Source: Oscillospiraceae bacterium
Lineage (GTDB): Bacteria; Bacillota; Clostridia; Oscillospirales; Oscillospiraceae
NCBI GenBank assembly: GCA_021771265.1
Contig: JAETPK010000007.1
Location: forward strand, 1-48,763
Length of the DNA stretch: 48,763 nt
Reading direction: 5' to 3'
Positions within the stretch are counted from its first letter, which is position 1; the number at the start of each line of letters is the position of its first letter. The notes below the pieces were generated by a model. It had not been told where the DNA came from and did no database searches. It saw only the letters and a program-made list of their open reading frames with translations. Made by a program: the position numbers and the translations under genes. Positions 16,696 to 24,169 of the stretch are shown piece after piece.

Positions 16696-17457
16696 ATGGA
16701 ATACACCATCAAGCAGCTGGCGGACCTGTCCGGTGTCACACCCAGGACCCTGCGCTGGTATGACCGGGAAGGCCTGCTGCGGCCCGGCCGGGTCACAGAG
16801 GCAGGCTACCGGATATACGGCCCCAAGGAGGTAGACCGGCTCCAGGAAATTTTATTCTACCGGGAGCTGGGCTTCTCTCTGGCGGATATCCGCCGCCTAC
16901 TGGATGACCCGGCCTATGACCGTCAGGCGGCGCTGCAGAGCCACCTGGTGGAGCTGAAGGCCCACCGGGCACGGCTGAACGGCCTCATCCTGACAGTACA
17001 AAAAACCATTGCGGAAGCCAAAGGAGGCTGTAAAATGTCTGACAAGGAAAAATTTGAGGCATTCAAGCATCAAGTCGTGGCGGAAAACGAGGCCCGCTAC
17101 GGAAAAGAGCTCCGGAAAACATACGGTGATGATACGATTGAACGGAGCAACCGGCGGGTCCTGTCCCTGACGGAGGAGGAATACGCCAGATGGCAGGACC
17201 TGGGAGAGGAGGTCCGCTCCGCCCTCACCGCCGCTGTCCGCTCCGGTGAGGACCCGGCGGGTGCCGAGGGCCGGCGCATCGCGCAGCTCCACCGGGAATG
17301 GCTGTCGTTTTCCTGGGAGGGCTACTCTTCCCAGGCCCACGGCGGCCTGGTGCGGATGTACACTCAAGATCCACGGTTCACCGCCTATTATGACCGGGAG
17401 GTGCCGGGCTGCGCCGCCTTTTTGGAGGCCGCTGTGCTGGCCTGGCTGGGACTTTGA
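16696..17457 (+). CDS. MerR-family regulator with C-terminal TipAS antibiotic-recognition domain (TipAL-like)
   Basis: MEYTIKQLADLSGVTPRTLRWYDREGLL; TipAS-like KEKFEAFKHQVVAENEARYG...; RBS AGGAGG 16683-16688. Confidence 0.9.
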   Translation: MEYTIKQLADLSGVTPRTLRWYDREGLLRPGRVTEAGYRIYGPKEVDRLQEILFYRELGFSLADIRRLLDDPAYDRQAALQSHLVELKAHRARLNGLILTVQKTIAEAKGGCKMSDKEKFEAFKHQVVAENEARYGKELRKTYGDDTIERSNRRVLSLTEEEYARWQDLGEEVRSALTAAVRSGEDPAGAEGRRIAQLHREWLSFSWEGYSSQAHGGLVRMYTQDPRFTAYYDREVPGCAAFLEAAVLAWLGL

Positions 17458-17470
17458 AGATGCACCGCTC

Positions 17471-17510
17471 AAAAAGCAAAAGCGCCGTGAAAACGGCGCT
17501 TTTGCTTTTT
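17471..17510. terminator. Bidirectional terminator
   Basis: Perfect 18-bp stem AAAAAGCAAAAGCGCCGT-gaaa-ACGGCGCTTTTGCTTTTT. Confidence 0.9.
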
Positions 17511-18060
17511 ATGCGGTTTGTGGTGTCCGGCGGAACAGAGTCTTGAACAGCGTGCGGGTCAGGGGCTGAATAAAAAACAGCTGAGTAAAGAAAGCAAATG
17601 GGAAATTGAAACACACCAGCTTCAGCCAATTTGCCAGCAATGTGATCAGGTGGAAACCCTGGTAATATGGATAATACAAAATAGCGGCCAGAAAGCTCAT
17701 GGCCGGACACATCAGGCCGACCGTGGCGCAGATGATGGCGGTCTCAAACAGGGCGGGGTGCGTGTTGGCGGGAGAGAACACCCTCGATGCCAGGCGGAAG
17801 GAGCAGGGGCTGCCCAAGAGGACCTCCAGCCCGTAGGCAAGGAGGAACTCCACCAGTATGACACCCCAGATGGGCATCATACGGCCCACCATATAAACGC
17901 CGCCTTGCGTGCGGATCGCCGCCAGCACGCTGGGAGCGCCAGTGACCGACATTAAAGTGGAACCGTTTACGACGTAAAGACTGTAAAACACATAAGCGTG
18001 GACTGTCACGATCACGGTGAGCAAGGCGAAAATCATTTGTTCTGCGCGGTTTTTTGGCAT
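17509..18060 (-). CDS. Integral membrane protein, DUF2798-like
   Basis: Start at MPKNRAEQMIFALLTVIVTVHAYVFYSLYV preceded by AGGAGG; four predicted TM segments. Confidence 0.7.
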   Translation of the reverse strand: MPKNRAEQMIFALLTVIVTVHAYVFYSLYVVNGSTLMSVTGAPSVLAAIRTQGGVYMVGRMMPIWGVILVEFLLAYGLEVLLGSPCSFRLASRVFSPANTHPALFETAIICATVGLMCPAMSFLAAILYYPYYQGFHLITLLANWLKLVCFNFPFAFFTQLFFIQPLTRTLFKTLFRRTPQTA

Positions 18061-18287
18061 GGAAATATCCTCCTGTTTCCTGATGGGCGCAAAAAAACAC
18101 AAGGGAGCAGTCATGAAATCTGTGAAAAACATAGTTCCCGTGATCAGATTTACGTGCGTGTGCACCACTTGTGTCGTTTATGTGCCGTTATTTGATTGTA
18201 AAAGCAGTATATCATAGGTTTCGCCGGGATTTCAAATGTTTTTTTCGGGCTTTTTTATGGAGCTTTCCCTTTTCCTGCCGTGGGTAC

Positions 18288-18325
18288 AAAGAAAAGCAAA
18301 GGACCGCGGTCCTTTGCTTTTCTTT
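18288..18325. terminator. Bidirectional terminator downstream of P-type ATPase
   Basis: 38-bp perfect palindrome AAAGAAAAGCAAAGGACCGCGGTCCTTTGCTTTTCTTT. Confidence 0.85.
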
Positions 18326-18330
18326 TATTT

Positions 18331-20913
18331 TTATGATTGTCTCCGAAAGACCTTCAGCAGCTGGATGACCGCCATGGACCCAAAGGACAGCCCAACAACG
18401 GCTCCCAGCAGTTCCGGGGACAGCGGCGCAGCCCGGAACAAAGGCTCCAGCGCCGGCACCAGCAGCACACCGCCCAGCAGTACCACACCCGCCGCGAAGG
18501 CCAGCAGCAGGTACTGGTTGCTCCAAAGCTTCTTTGTCAGCAGCACCGGCCTCGCGGACTTGCAGCTGAAGCCGTGGAACAGGCGGGAAAGGCACAGCGT
18601 GGCGAAGGCCATGGTGCTGCCCACGGCCCCGCCGCCGGCGTTGAGGCCCAGATGGAAGGCGGTGATGGTGGCCGCCGCCATGATCAGGCCCTCCAGAGCC
18701 ACACTGGTGAGGAAGGGCCTGGTCAGGATGCCCTCGTTCCGGGGCCGGGGCCGCTCCCGCATCACCAGGTCCGTATGGGGCTCCAGCCCCAGGGCAATGG
18801 CCGGAAGAGAGTCCGTCAGCAGATTGATGAACAGCAGGTGCACCGCCGCAAAGGGCACCGGCAGTCCCATGAGGGAGGCATACAGCACCGTCAGGATACC
18901 GGCGGCGTTGCCGGAGAGCAGGAACTGGATGGCCCGCTTGATGTTGGCATATACGTTGCGGCCGTTTTTCACCGCCTTGACGATGGTGGCAAAGTTGTCG
19001 TCTGTCAGCACCATACCGGCGGCGTCCTTTGCCACCTCCGTGCCGGTGACGCCCATGGCCACGCCGATGTCCGCCTGCTTTAGAGCCGGGGCGTCATTGA
19101 CGCCGTCGCCGGTCATGGCCACCAAGCTGCCCAGGTCCTGCCAGGCCTTCACGATGCGGATCTTATGCTCCGGAGACACCCGGGCATACACGGACACCCG
19201 GGGCACCAGGCTGCGCAGCTCCTGGTCGCTCATGCCGTCCAGCATGGACCCCTCCACCGCCTCCGTATCCTCCGTCAGGATGCCGATGTCCCGGGCGATG
19301 GCGGCGGCCGTGGCCTTGTGGTCGCCGGTGATCATGATGGGCCGGATGCCGGCGGCGATGCATTCGGCCACCGCCCCGCGGCTCTCCTCCCGGGGCGGGT
19401 CCATCATGGCGATGAGCCCCAGGAAGTCCAGGCCGTTTTCATCCTCCAGGCTCACCTCCGCCCGCTCCATGGGGCGGCAGGCAAAGGCCAGCACCCGCAG
19501 ACCCTCGCCGGAAAACCGCTCGTTGGCCGCCTCCACCTCCGACCGCTCCCTGGGGGAGATGACGCAGCGGTCCAGCAGCACATCCACAGCGCCCTTGGTG
19601 ACCATCAGCAGTCCGCCGGAGAGGCGGTGGACCGTGGACATGAGCTTGCGGTCGGAGTCGAAGGGGATCTCCGTCAGGCGGGGCCAGCGCTCCCGGACGA
19701 TCTCCTCGTCAAAGCCGGTGTTCTCCCCCAGCCGCACCAGGGCGGTCTCCGTGGGGTCGCCCACCTCGCCGTTTTCATTGACGGTAGCATCGCTGCACAG
19801 CAGAGCCGCCCGCAGCAGAGGCTCCTGAACAGGATCATGGAAATCCGCCTCTTGGGCCGGGATGACCTTTCCGGCCACATACAGCTTCTGGACGGTCATT
19901 TTGTTCTGGGTCAGGGTGCCGGTCTTGTCAGAGCAGATGACGGACACGCCGCCCAGGCCCTCCACCGCCTGGAGCTTGCGGATGATGGCGTGCTCCCGGG
20001 CCATTTTCTGGGTGCCGAAGGACAGCACGATGGTGACGATGGAAGAAAGGGCCTCCGGGATGGCCGCCACCGCCAGGGCCACGGCAAAGAGGAAGGCGCT
20101 CATGATATCCTCTCCCCGCAGCAGCACACTGACGGCAAACAGCACGGCGCAGATGAGCAAAATGCCGGTGGAGAGCTTCCGGCCGAACTGGTCCAGGTTC
20201 ACCTGCAAGGGCGTCTTTTTCTCCTCCGTGCTTTTCAGCAGGGCGGCGATCTTCCCCATCTCTGTGTCCATACCGGTGCCGGTCACCAGGAATCTGGCCC
20301 GTCCGTATGTAACGAGGCTGCCGGAGAACACCATGTTCGTCCGGTCGCCCAGGGGCACATCCTCCTGGATCTCTCCGACGCCTTTCTCCACCGGCAGGCT
20401 CTCGCCGGTGAGGGCGCTCTCATCACATTTCAGACTGGCACATTCCAGCAGACGGCCGTCGGCGCAGACGCTGTCGCCCGCCTCCAGCACCACCACGTCC
20501 CCGGGCACCACCTCCCGGCCGGGGATCTGGAGGATTTGCCCATCCCGCACCACCTTGGCGGTGGGGGCGGACATCCGCTTCAGACTGTCCAGGGACGCGG
20601 CGGCCTTCACCGTCTGGACCGTGCCCAGGACGGCGTTCATGGTGATGACCGCCAAAATCACAATGGTGCTCTCCACATCCCCCAAAAGGGCGGACACCAC
20701 TGCCGCCAGAATCAAAATAACGACCAGAAAATCAGCAAACTGCTGGAAAAATATCCGCAGGGTGCTTTTCCGGCCGCCGTCCTGCAGCTCGTTGGGGCCA
20801 AACCTGGCCAGCCGCCGGTCTGCCTCCGCCGCCGTCAGGCCGGTGTCGGAGCAATCCAGGTCCCGCAGCAGCTCCACCCGGGTCTTCCGCCAAAAATCCT
20901 TCTCTTGCTTCAT
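18331..20913 (-). CDS. Cation-translocating P-type ATPase (PacL/PMR1-like; probable Mn2+/Ca2+ exporter)
   Basis: TGES, ICSDKTGTLT, MTGDGVNDAPALKQADIGVAMG, PEALSSIV; start at MKQEKDFW because upstream ATG lies in the riboswitch. Confidence 0.92.
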   Translation of the reverse strand: MKQEKDFWRKTRVELLRDLDCSDTGLTAAEADRRLARFGPNELQDGGRKSTLRIFFQQFADFLVVILILAAVVSALLGDVESTIVILAVITMNAVLGTVQTVKAAASLDSLKRMSAPTAKVVRDGQILQIPGREVVPGDVVVLEAGDSVCADGRLLECASLKCDESALTGESLPVEKGVGEIQEDVPLGDRTNMVFSGSLVTYGRARFLVTGTGMDTEMGKIAALLKSTEEKKTPLQVNLDQFGRKLSTGILLICAVLFAVSVLLRGEDIMSAFLFAVALAVAAIPEALSSIVTIVLSFGTQKMAREHAIIRKLQAVEGLGGVSVICSDKTGTLTQNKMTVQKLYVAGKVIPAQEADFHDPVQEPLLRAALLCSDATVNENGEVGDPTETALVRLGENTGFDEEIVRERWPRLTEIPFDSDRKLMSTVHRLSGGLLMVTKGAVDVLLDRCVISPRERSEVEAANERFSGEGLRVLAFACRPMERAEVSLEDENGLDFLGLIAMMDPPREESRGAVAECIAAGIRPIMITGDHKATAAAIARDIGILTEDTEAVEGSMLDGMSDQELRSLVPRVSVYARVSPEHKIRIVKAWQDLGSLVAMTGDGVNDAPALKQADIGVAMGVTGTEVAKDAAGMVLTDDNFATIVKAVKNGRNVYANIKRAIQFLLSGNAAGILTVLYASLMGLPVPFAAVHLLFINLLTDSLPAIALGLEPHTDLVMRERPRPRNEGILTRPFLTSVALEGLIMAAATITAFHLGLNAGGGAVGSTMAFATLCLSRLFHGFSCKSARPVLLTKKLWSNQYLLLAFAAGVVLLGGVLLVPALEPLFRAAPLSPELLGAVVGLSFGSMAVIQLLKVFRRQS

Positions 20914-20937
20914 AAGCTTCTTCCTTTCCCGGCAGGA

Positions 20938-21069
20938 CGCAAAAAGGCGAGGCCTTCGCGCCCATGCCATTACGCATGGTGCAAAAGTCTCGCCATTTCA
21001 ATCCGAAGCGGGGCCAGGCCCGTACTGACGCCTGCGGATACACGATCTCGTGCCAGCTACTCCCTTTTC
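20938..21069 (-). ncRNA. yybP-ykoY (Mn2+) riboswitch, aptamer about 20981-21069 plus expression platform
   Basis: Minus strand GAAAAGGGAGTAGC...GGCGTCAGTACGG...TGGCGAGACTTTTGC matches conserved blocks; terminator-like hairpin then TTTTT before RBS. Confidence 0.88.
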
Positions 21070-21150
21070 ATGTGGGGTATTTTATGCGCCGCAGCGGAAA
21101 AAGTCAAGGGCCGGGCCTGTTAAGGATCTGTGAATTTTCGCGCTTGTCCC

Positions 21151-21603
21151 TTACTCGCCCATTACCTGGAAGACGATGTCCCGCACCCGGTCGCGGGTGT
21201 CGCACTCCACCAGAGTCAAATTCTGCCAGGGGCCCACGGTGATGCGGCCTGCCACAAAGGGCACCGTGATAAAGGGAGACAGCAGCGCCGCCTTGATGTG
21301 GGAGGAGCCGTTGTCGTCGTGCCAGGTCTCATGGTGCCAGTAGGGCACCACCCGCCCCCGCTCATCCAGATAAGGAGAAAACACATCCAAAGCGGCCTTC
21401 AGGTCGTGGTTCACCATGCCCGGCTCAAACTCCAGGGTGGTCAGGCCCGCCACGCCGCCGGTGGTGAAGCCGGTAATGGTGCCGGCGGTGATGCCGTGCT
21501 TTTTGCAGGCCTCCGTCACCGCGTGCTGGAAATCCTCCGTCACGTCGATCATGCCCATGTGGGCCTTGGTGTGGTAGGTCTTTGTCTCCGTGTATACTGC
21601 CAT
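21151..21603 (-). CDS. YjbQ family protein (secondary thiamine-phosphate synthase-like)
   Basis: GTITGFTTGGVAGLTTLEFEPG, GPWQNLTLVECD. Confidence 0.88.
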   Translation of the reverse strand: MAVYTETKTYHTKAHMGMIDVTEDFQHAVTEACKKHGITAGTITGFTTGGVAGLTTLEFEPGMVNHDLKAALDVFSPYLDERGRVVPYWHHETWHDDNGSSHIKAALLSPFITVPFVAGRITVGPWQNLTLVECDTRDRVRDIVFQVMGE

Positions 21604-21702
21604 GCTGGTATCCTCCCGCTGTTAACCGCCGGTCAGCCGCGGTTTTATTTTTTGCATTGTACCACACTCTCCGCCGTGATACAATATCGGCGAGGTGATC
21701 AC

Positions 21703-21948
21703 ATGGGTCCCGGAACCATCACAGCCGACCTTCACGGCAAAACCAAATACCAGGCCAAGATCACAGTGGACGCCCTGCTGCGGCGCGCCGGCGGCGGGAC
21801 CTACCGCCTGCGGCTCATTCACGGCTGCCACGGCGGCACGGAGCTGCGGGACTTTCTTCAGGCAGAGTACAGCCGCCACCCCAAAGTGAAGCGGCTCCAG
21901 CTCTCCCCCGACGGCGGCACCACGGAGCTGGTGCTGCGGGAATATTGA
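21703..21948 (+). CDS. Smr-domain protein
   Basis: ITADLHGKTKYQAKITVDALL...LRLIHGCHGGTELRDFL. Confidence 0.85.
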   Translation: MGPGTITADLHGKTKYQAKITVDALLRRAGGGTYRLRLIHGCHGGTELRDFLQAEYSRHPKVKRLQLSPDGGTTELVLREY

Positions 21949-21960
21949 GGAGGCGCAGAT

Positions 21961-22269
21961 ATGAGCGGAGTTGTATTCGCGGCGTTTTACCGCATTGTCC
22001 GCCGCATCCCTACCGGGAAAGTCGCCACCTACGGCCAGATCGCCCGGCTGGCGGGAATGCCCCGGTGCGCCCGGACCGTGGGCTACGCCATGGCGGGCTG
22101 CACCGACCCAACAGTCCCCTGTCACCGGGTGGTGGACCGCTTCGGCGGCACCAAAGCCTGCTTTGATACCCTCGCCCCCGGCACCCAGCGGGCGCTGCTG
22201 GAAATGGAGGGCGTGGTATTCACCCCGGAGGGACGGGTGGACCTGGCGCGGTGCCAGTGGGCGCCATAG
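21961..22269 (+). CDS. MGMT-family methyltransferase, stand-alone catalytic domain
   Basis: GKVATYGQIARLAG, ARTVGYAM, VPCHRVVDRFGG (active-site Cys retained). Confidence 0.9.
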   Translation: MSGVVFAAFYRIVRRIPTGKVATYGQIARLAGMPRCARTVGYAMAGCTDPTVPCHRVVDRFGGTKACFDTLAPGTQRALLEMEGVVFTPEGRVDLARCQWAP

Positions 22270-22271
22270 GG

Positions 22272-22310
22272 AAAAAGAGGGGAGAGACAGCATGTCTCTC
22301 CCCTTTCTTT
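22272..22310. terminator. Bidirectional hairpin terminator
   Basis: aaaaGAGGGGAGAGACA-gca-TGTCTCTCCCCtttc. Confidence 0.65.
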
Positions 22311-22315
22311 TCAGC

Positions 22316-22597
22316 TCAAAATTCGTAATCCACCGCCACCCGGTCGGTGCGGATGGACTTGCACAGGGCGGAGACCGCCTTGTGCCGGGGATCGTTTTTA
22401 TAGGCGTCCAGCGCTTCCAGACTCTCAAACTCGCTGACCAGCACGGCATCATAATTTCCCTGGCCCACGTTGACGGCCACCTCGCTGCGCCTCAGCTGGG
22501 GGATGACCCCCTGAAGGCCCCGCAGGCCCTCCAGGAATGCTTTCTGCTCTGTCTTCGTGCCGGGGCGGAACTTCCACATGACGATATGCCGGATCAT
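22316..22597 (-). CDS. Dabb family (stress-responsive alpha/beta barrel) protein
   Basis: MIRHIVMWKFRPGTKTEQKAFLEGLRGLQG... Confidence 0.88.
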   Translation of the reverse strand: MIRHIVMWKFRPGTKTEQKAFLEGLRGLQGVIPQLRRSEVAVNVGQGNYDAVLVSEFESLEALDAYKNDPRHKAVSALCKSIRTDRVAVDYEF

Positions 22598-22600
22598 GAC

Positions 22601-23800
22601 TCAGCCCTTTCTGGCGTTGTAGGCCTGGATGCCCAGCCCCAGCAGCTCGATGGCCCGGGTCACATCCTCGGGATTGGTGACATAGGCGATACGGACCTTG
22701 TTGCGGCCCAGCTGGGGGTCCGTGAAGAAGCCGTCGGCAGGGGTGACCATGACGGTCTCCCCGTTATCCTGGAACTCCTCCAGCAGGAAGTACTGGAGCT
22801 TTTCCGTGTCATCCACCGGCAGGGTCACCATCAGATAGAAGGCGCCCTCGGGGCAACGGAACTCCACGCCGGGGATCTTGGACAGGGCCGTCACCATGGC
22901 GTCGCGGCGGCGGCGGTATTCCTCCCGCACCTCGGTATAATAGGAGGCGGGCAGCTCATTGTACATGGCGGCGGCGCCCACCTGGTCCAGCGTGGCGGTG
23001 CACAAGCGGCCCTGGCACAGCTTCATGGCCTCGTTCATCAGCTCGTGGTTCCGGGAGATGACCGCGCCCACCCGGGCGCCGGTAGCGGAGAAGCGCTTGG
23101 ACACGGAGTCGATGACCACCACGTTCTCGGCGGCATCCTCCAGCTCCAGCATGGAGCTGACCTTCTCGCCGGTGTAGACGATCTCCCGGTACACCTCGTC
23201 GCTGATGAGGAACAGGTCATGCTCCTTGGCGATATCTGCCATGAGCCGCATCTCCTCCCGGGTCAGCACCACGCCGGTGGGGTTGCCGGGATTCGTCATG
23301 AGGATGGCACGGGTGTGCTCATTGATGAGGGGCTCGATCTGCTCACGGGTGGCGAAGCGGTAGCCCTCCTCGGCCTTTGTCTGGATGGGGCGGATCTTGC
23401 CGCCGGTGATATTGATGAAGGTGGTGTAGTTGGGATAGAAGGGCTCCGGCACCAGGACCTCGTCCCCCTCATCCAGGATGCAGGACATGACGATCTGCAG
23501 CGCCTCGCTGCCGCCATAGGTGGCCAAGATATCATCCCGGGAGATATGGAAACCCAGGCTCTCATAATATTTTTGCGTGGCTGTCAGAAAGTCCGACACG
23601 CCGGGCGCGGGGGCGTATTCCAGGACGCTGTCGCTGAAGCGGCTGATGGCCTCGAAAAACACTCTGGGGGTTTCGATATCCGGCTGGCCGATATTCAGGT
23701 GACGGACCTTCAGGCCCTTTTCCACCGCCGCCATTTCATAAGGATAGAACTTCCGCACGGGAGAGAGCTCACACCGCTGGATCTTACTGGAAAACTTCAT
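22601..23800 (-). CDS. PLP-dependent aminotransferase, class I
   Basis: HLNIGQPDIETP, NPGNPTGVVLTREEM, SDEVYREI, DSVSKRFSATGARVGAVIS (Schiff-base Lys). Confidence 0.93.
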   Translation of the reverse strand: MKFSSKIQRCELSPVRKFYPYEMAAVEKGLKVRHLNIGQPDIETPRVFFEAISRFSDSVLEYAPAPGVSDFLTATQKYYESLGFHISRDDILATYGGSEALQIVMSCILDEGDEVLVPEPFYPNYTTFINITGGKIRPIQTKAEEGYRFATREQIEPLINEHTRAILMTNPGNPTGVVLTREEMRLMADIAKEHDLFLISDEVYREIVYTGEKVSSMLELEDAAENVVVIDSVSKRFSATGARVGAVISRNHELMNEAMKLCQGRLCTATLDQVGAAAMYNELPASYYTEVREEYRRRRDAMVTALSKIPGVEFRCPEGAFYLMVTLPVDDTEKLQYFLLEEFQDNGETVMVTPADGFFTDPQLGRNKVRIAYVTNPEDVTRAIELLGLGIQAYNARKG

Positions 23801-23882
23801 GACTGTATGCCTCCATCTGTCTCAATGATGTCACGATGTACTTGGCGCCTTGGCAGCGGCAAAGCCGCCGGCACCGGAGGGA

Positions 23883-24120
23883 ATAAAAAAACGCCCCTGA
23901 CTTGCGTCAGGGGCGAAAAGGATCTTTCCACGGTACCACCCTGATCTGCCTCCCAAAGGGCGGCATCTCACGTCATCCTATAACGGGGATGGACCGTCCC
24001 GCTCCTCGCGGGCTGCTCCAAAGTGGCTTGCCTTGCGGCGTGGGCTGAGGGCTTGCACCGGACCCCTCTCGCTGAAAACCGGTTTCGCAAGGCTGGCTTT
24101 GTCATCGCGTTTACTGTTTA
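23883..24120 (-). ncRNA. T-box leader, candidate specifier GCC (Ala)
   Basis: Minus strand T-box AGGGTGGTACCGTGGAAA; terminator CGCCCCTGACGCAAGTCAGGGGCGTTTTTTT; Stem I AGCGAGAGGG...; specifier-loop segment CAAGCCA between CGCAAGG and CTTTG arms. Confidence 0.9.
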
Positions 24121-24123
24121 CCC

Positions 24124-24151
24124 ATTATACGGCTTCAAAAGGATTTGTCAA
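24124..24151 (-). promoter_or_regulatory. Promoter of T-box transcript (TTGACA-16 nt-TATAAT)
   Basis: -35 24151-24146, -10 24129-24124. Confidence 0.8.
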
Positions 24152-24169
24152 GCCCGGTAGTACAAAATT

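Noticed and set aside
20914-20970. 19-residue N-terminal extension of the P-type ATPase
   Set aside because: Lies in the riboswitch expression platform; the SD-supported start is ATG 20913.
19165-21123. 652-aa plus-strand ORF
   Set aside because: Antisense to the P-type ATPase and the yybP-ykoY riboswitch.
21971-23944. 657-aa plus-strand ORF
   Set aside because: Overlaps MGMT out of frame and runs antisense to Dabb, aminotransferase and T-box terminator.
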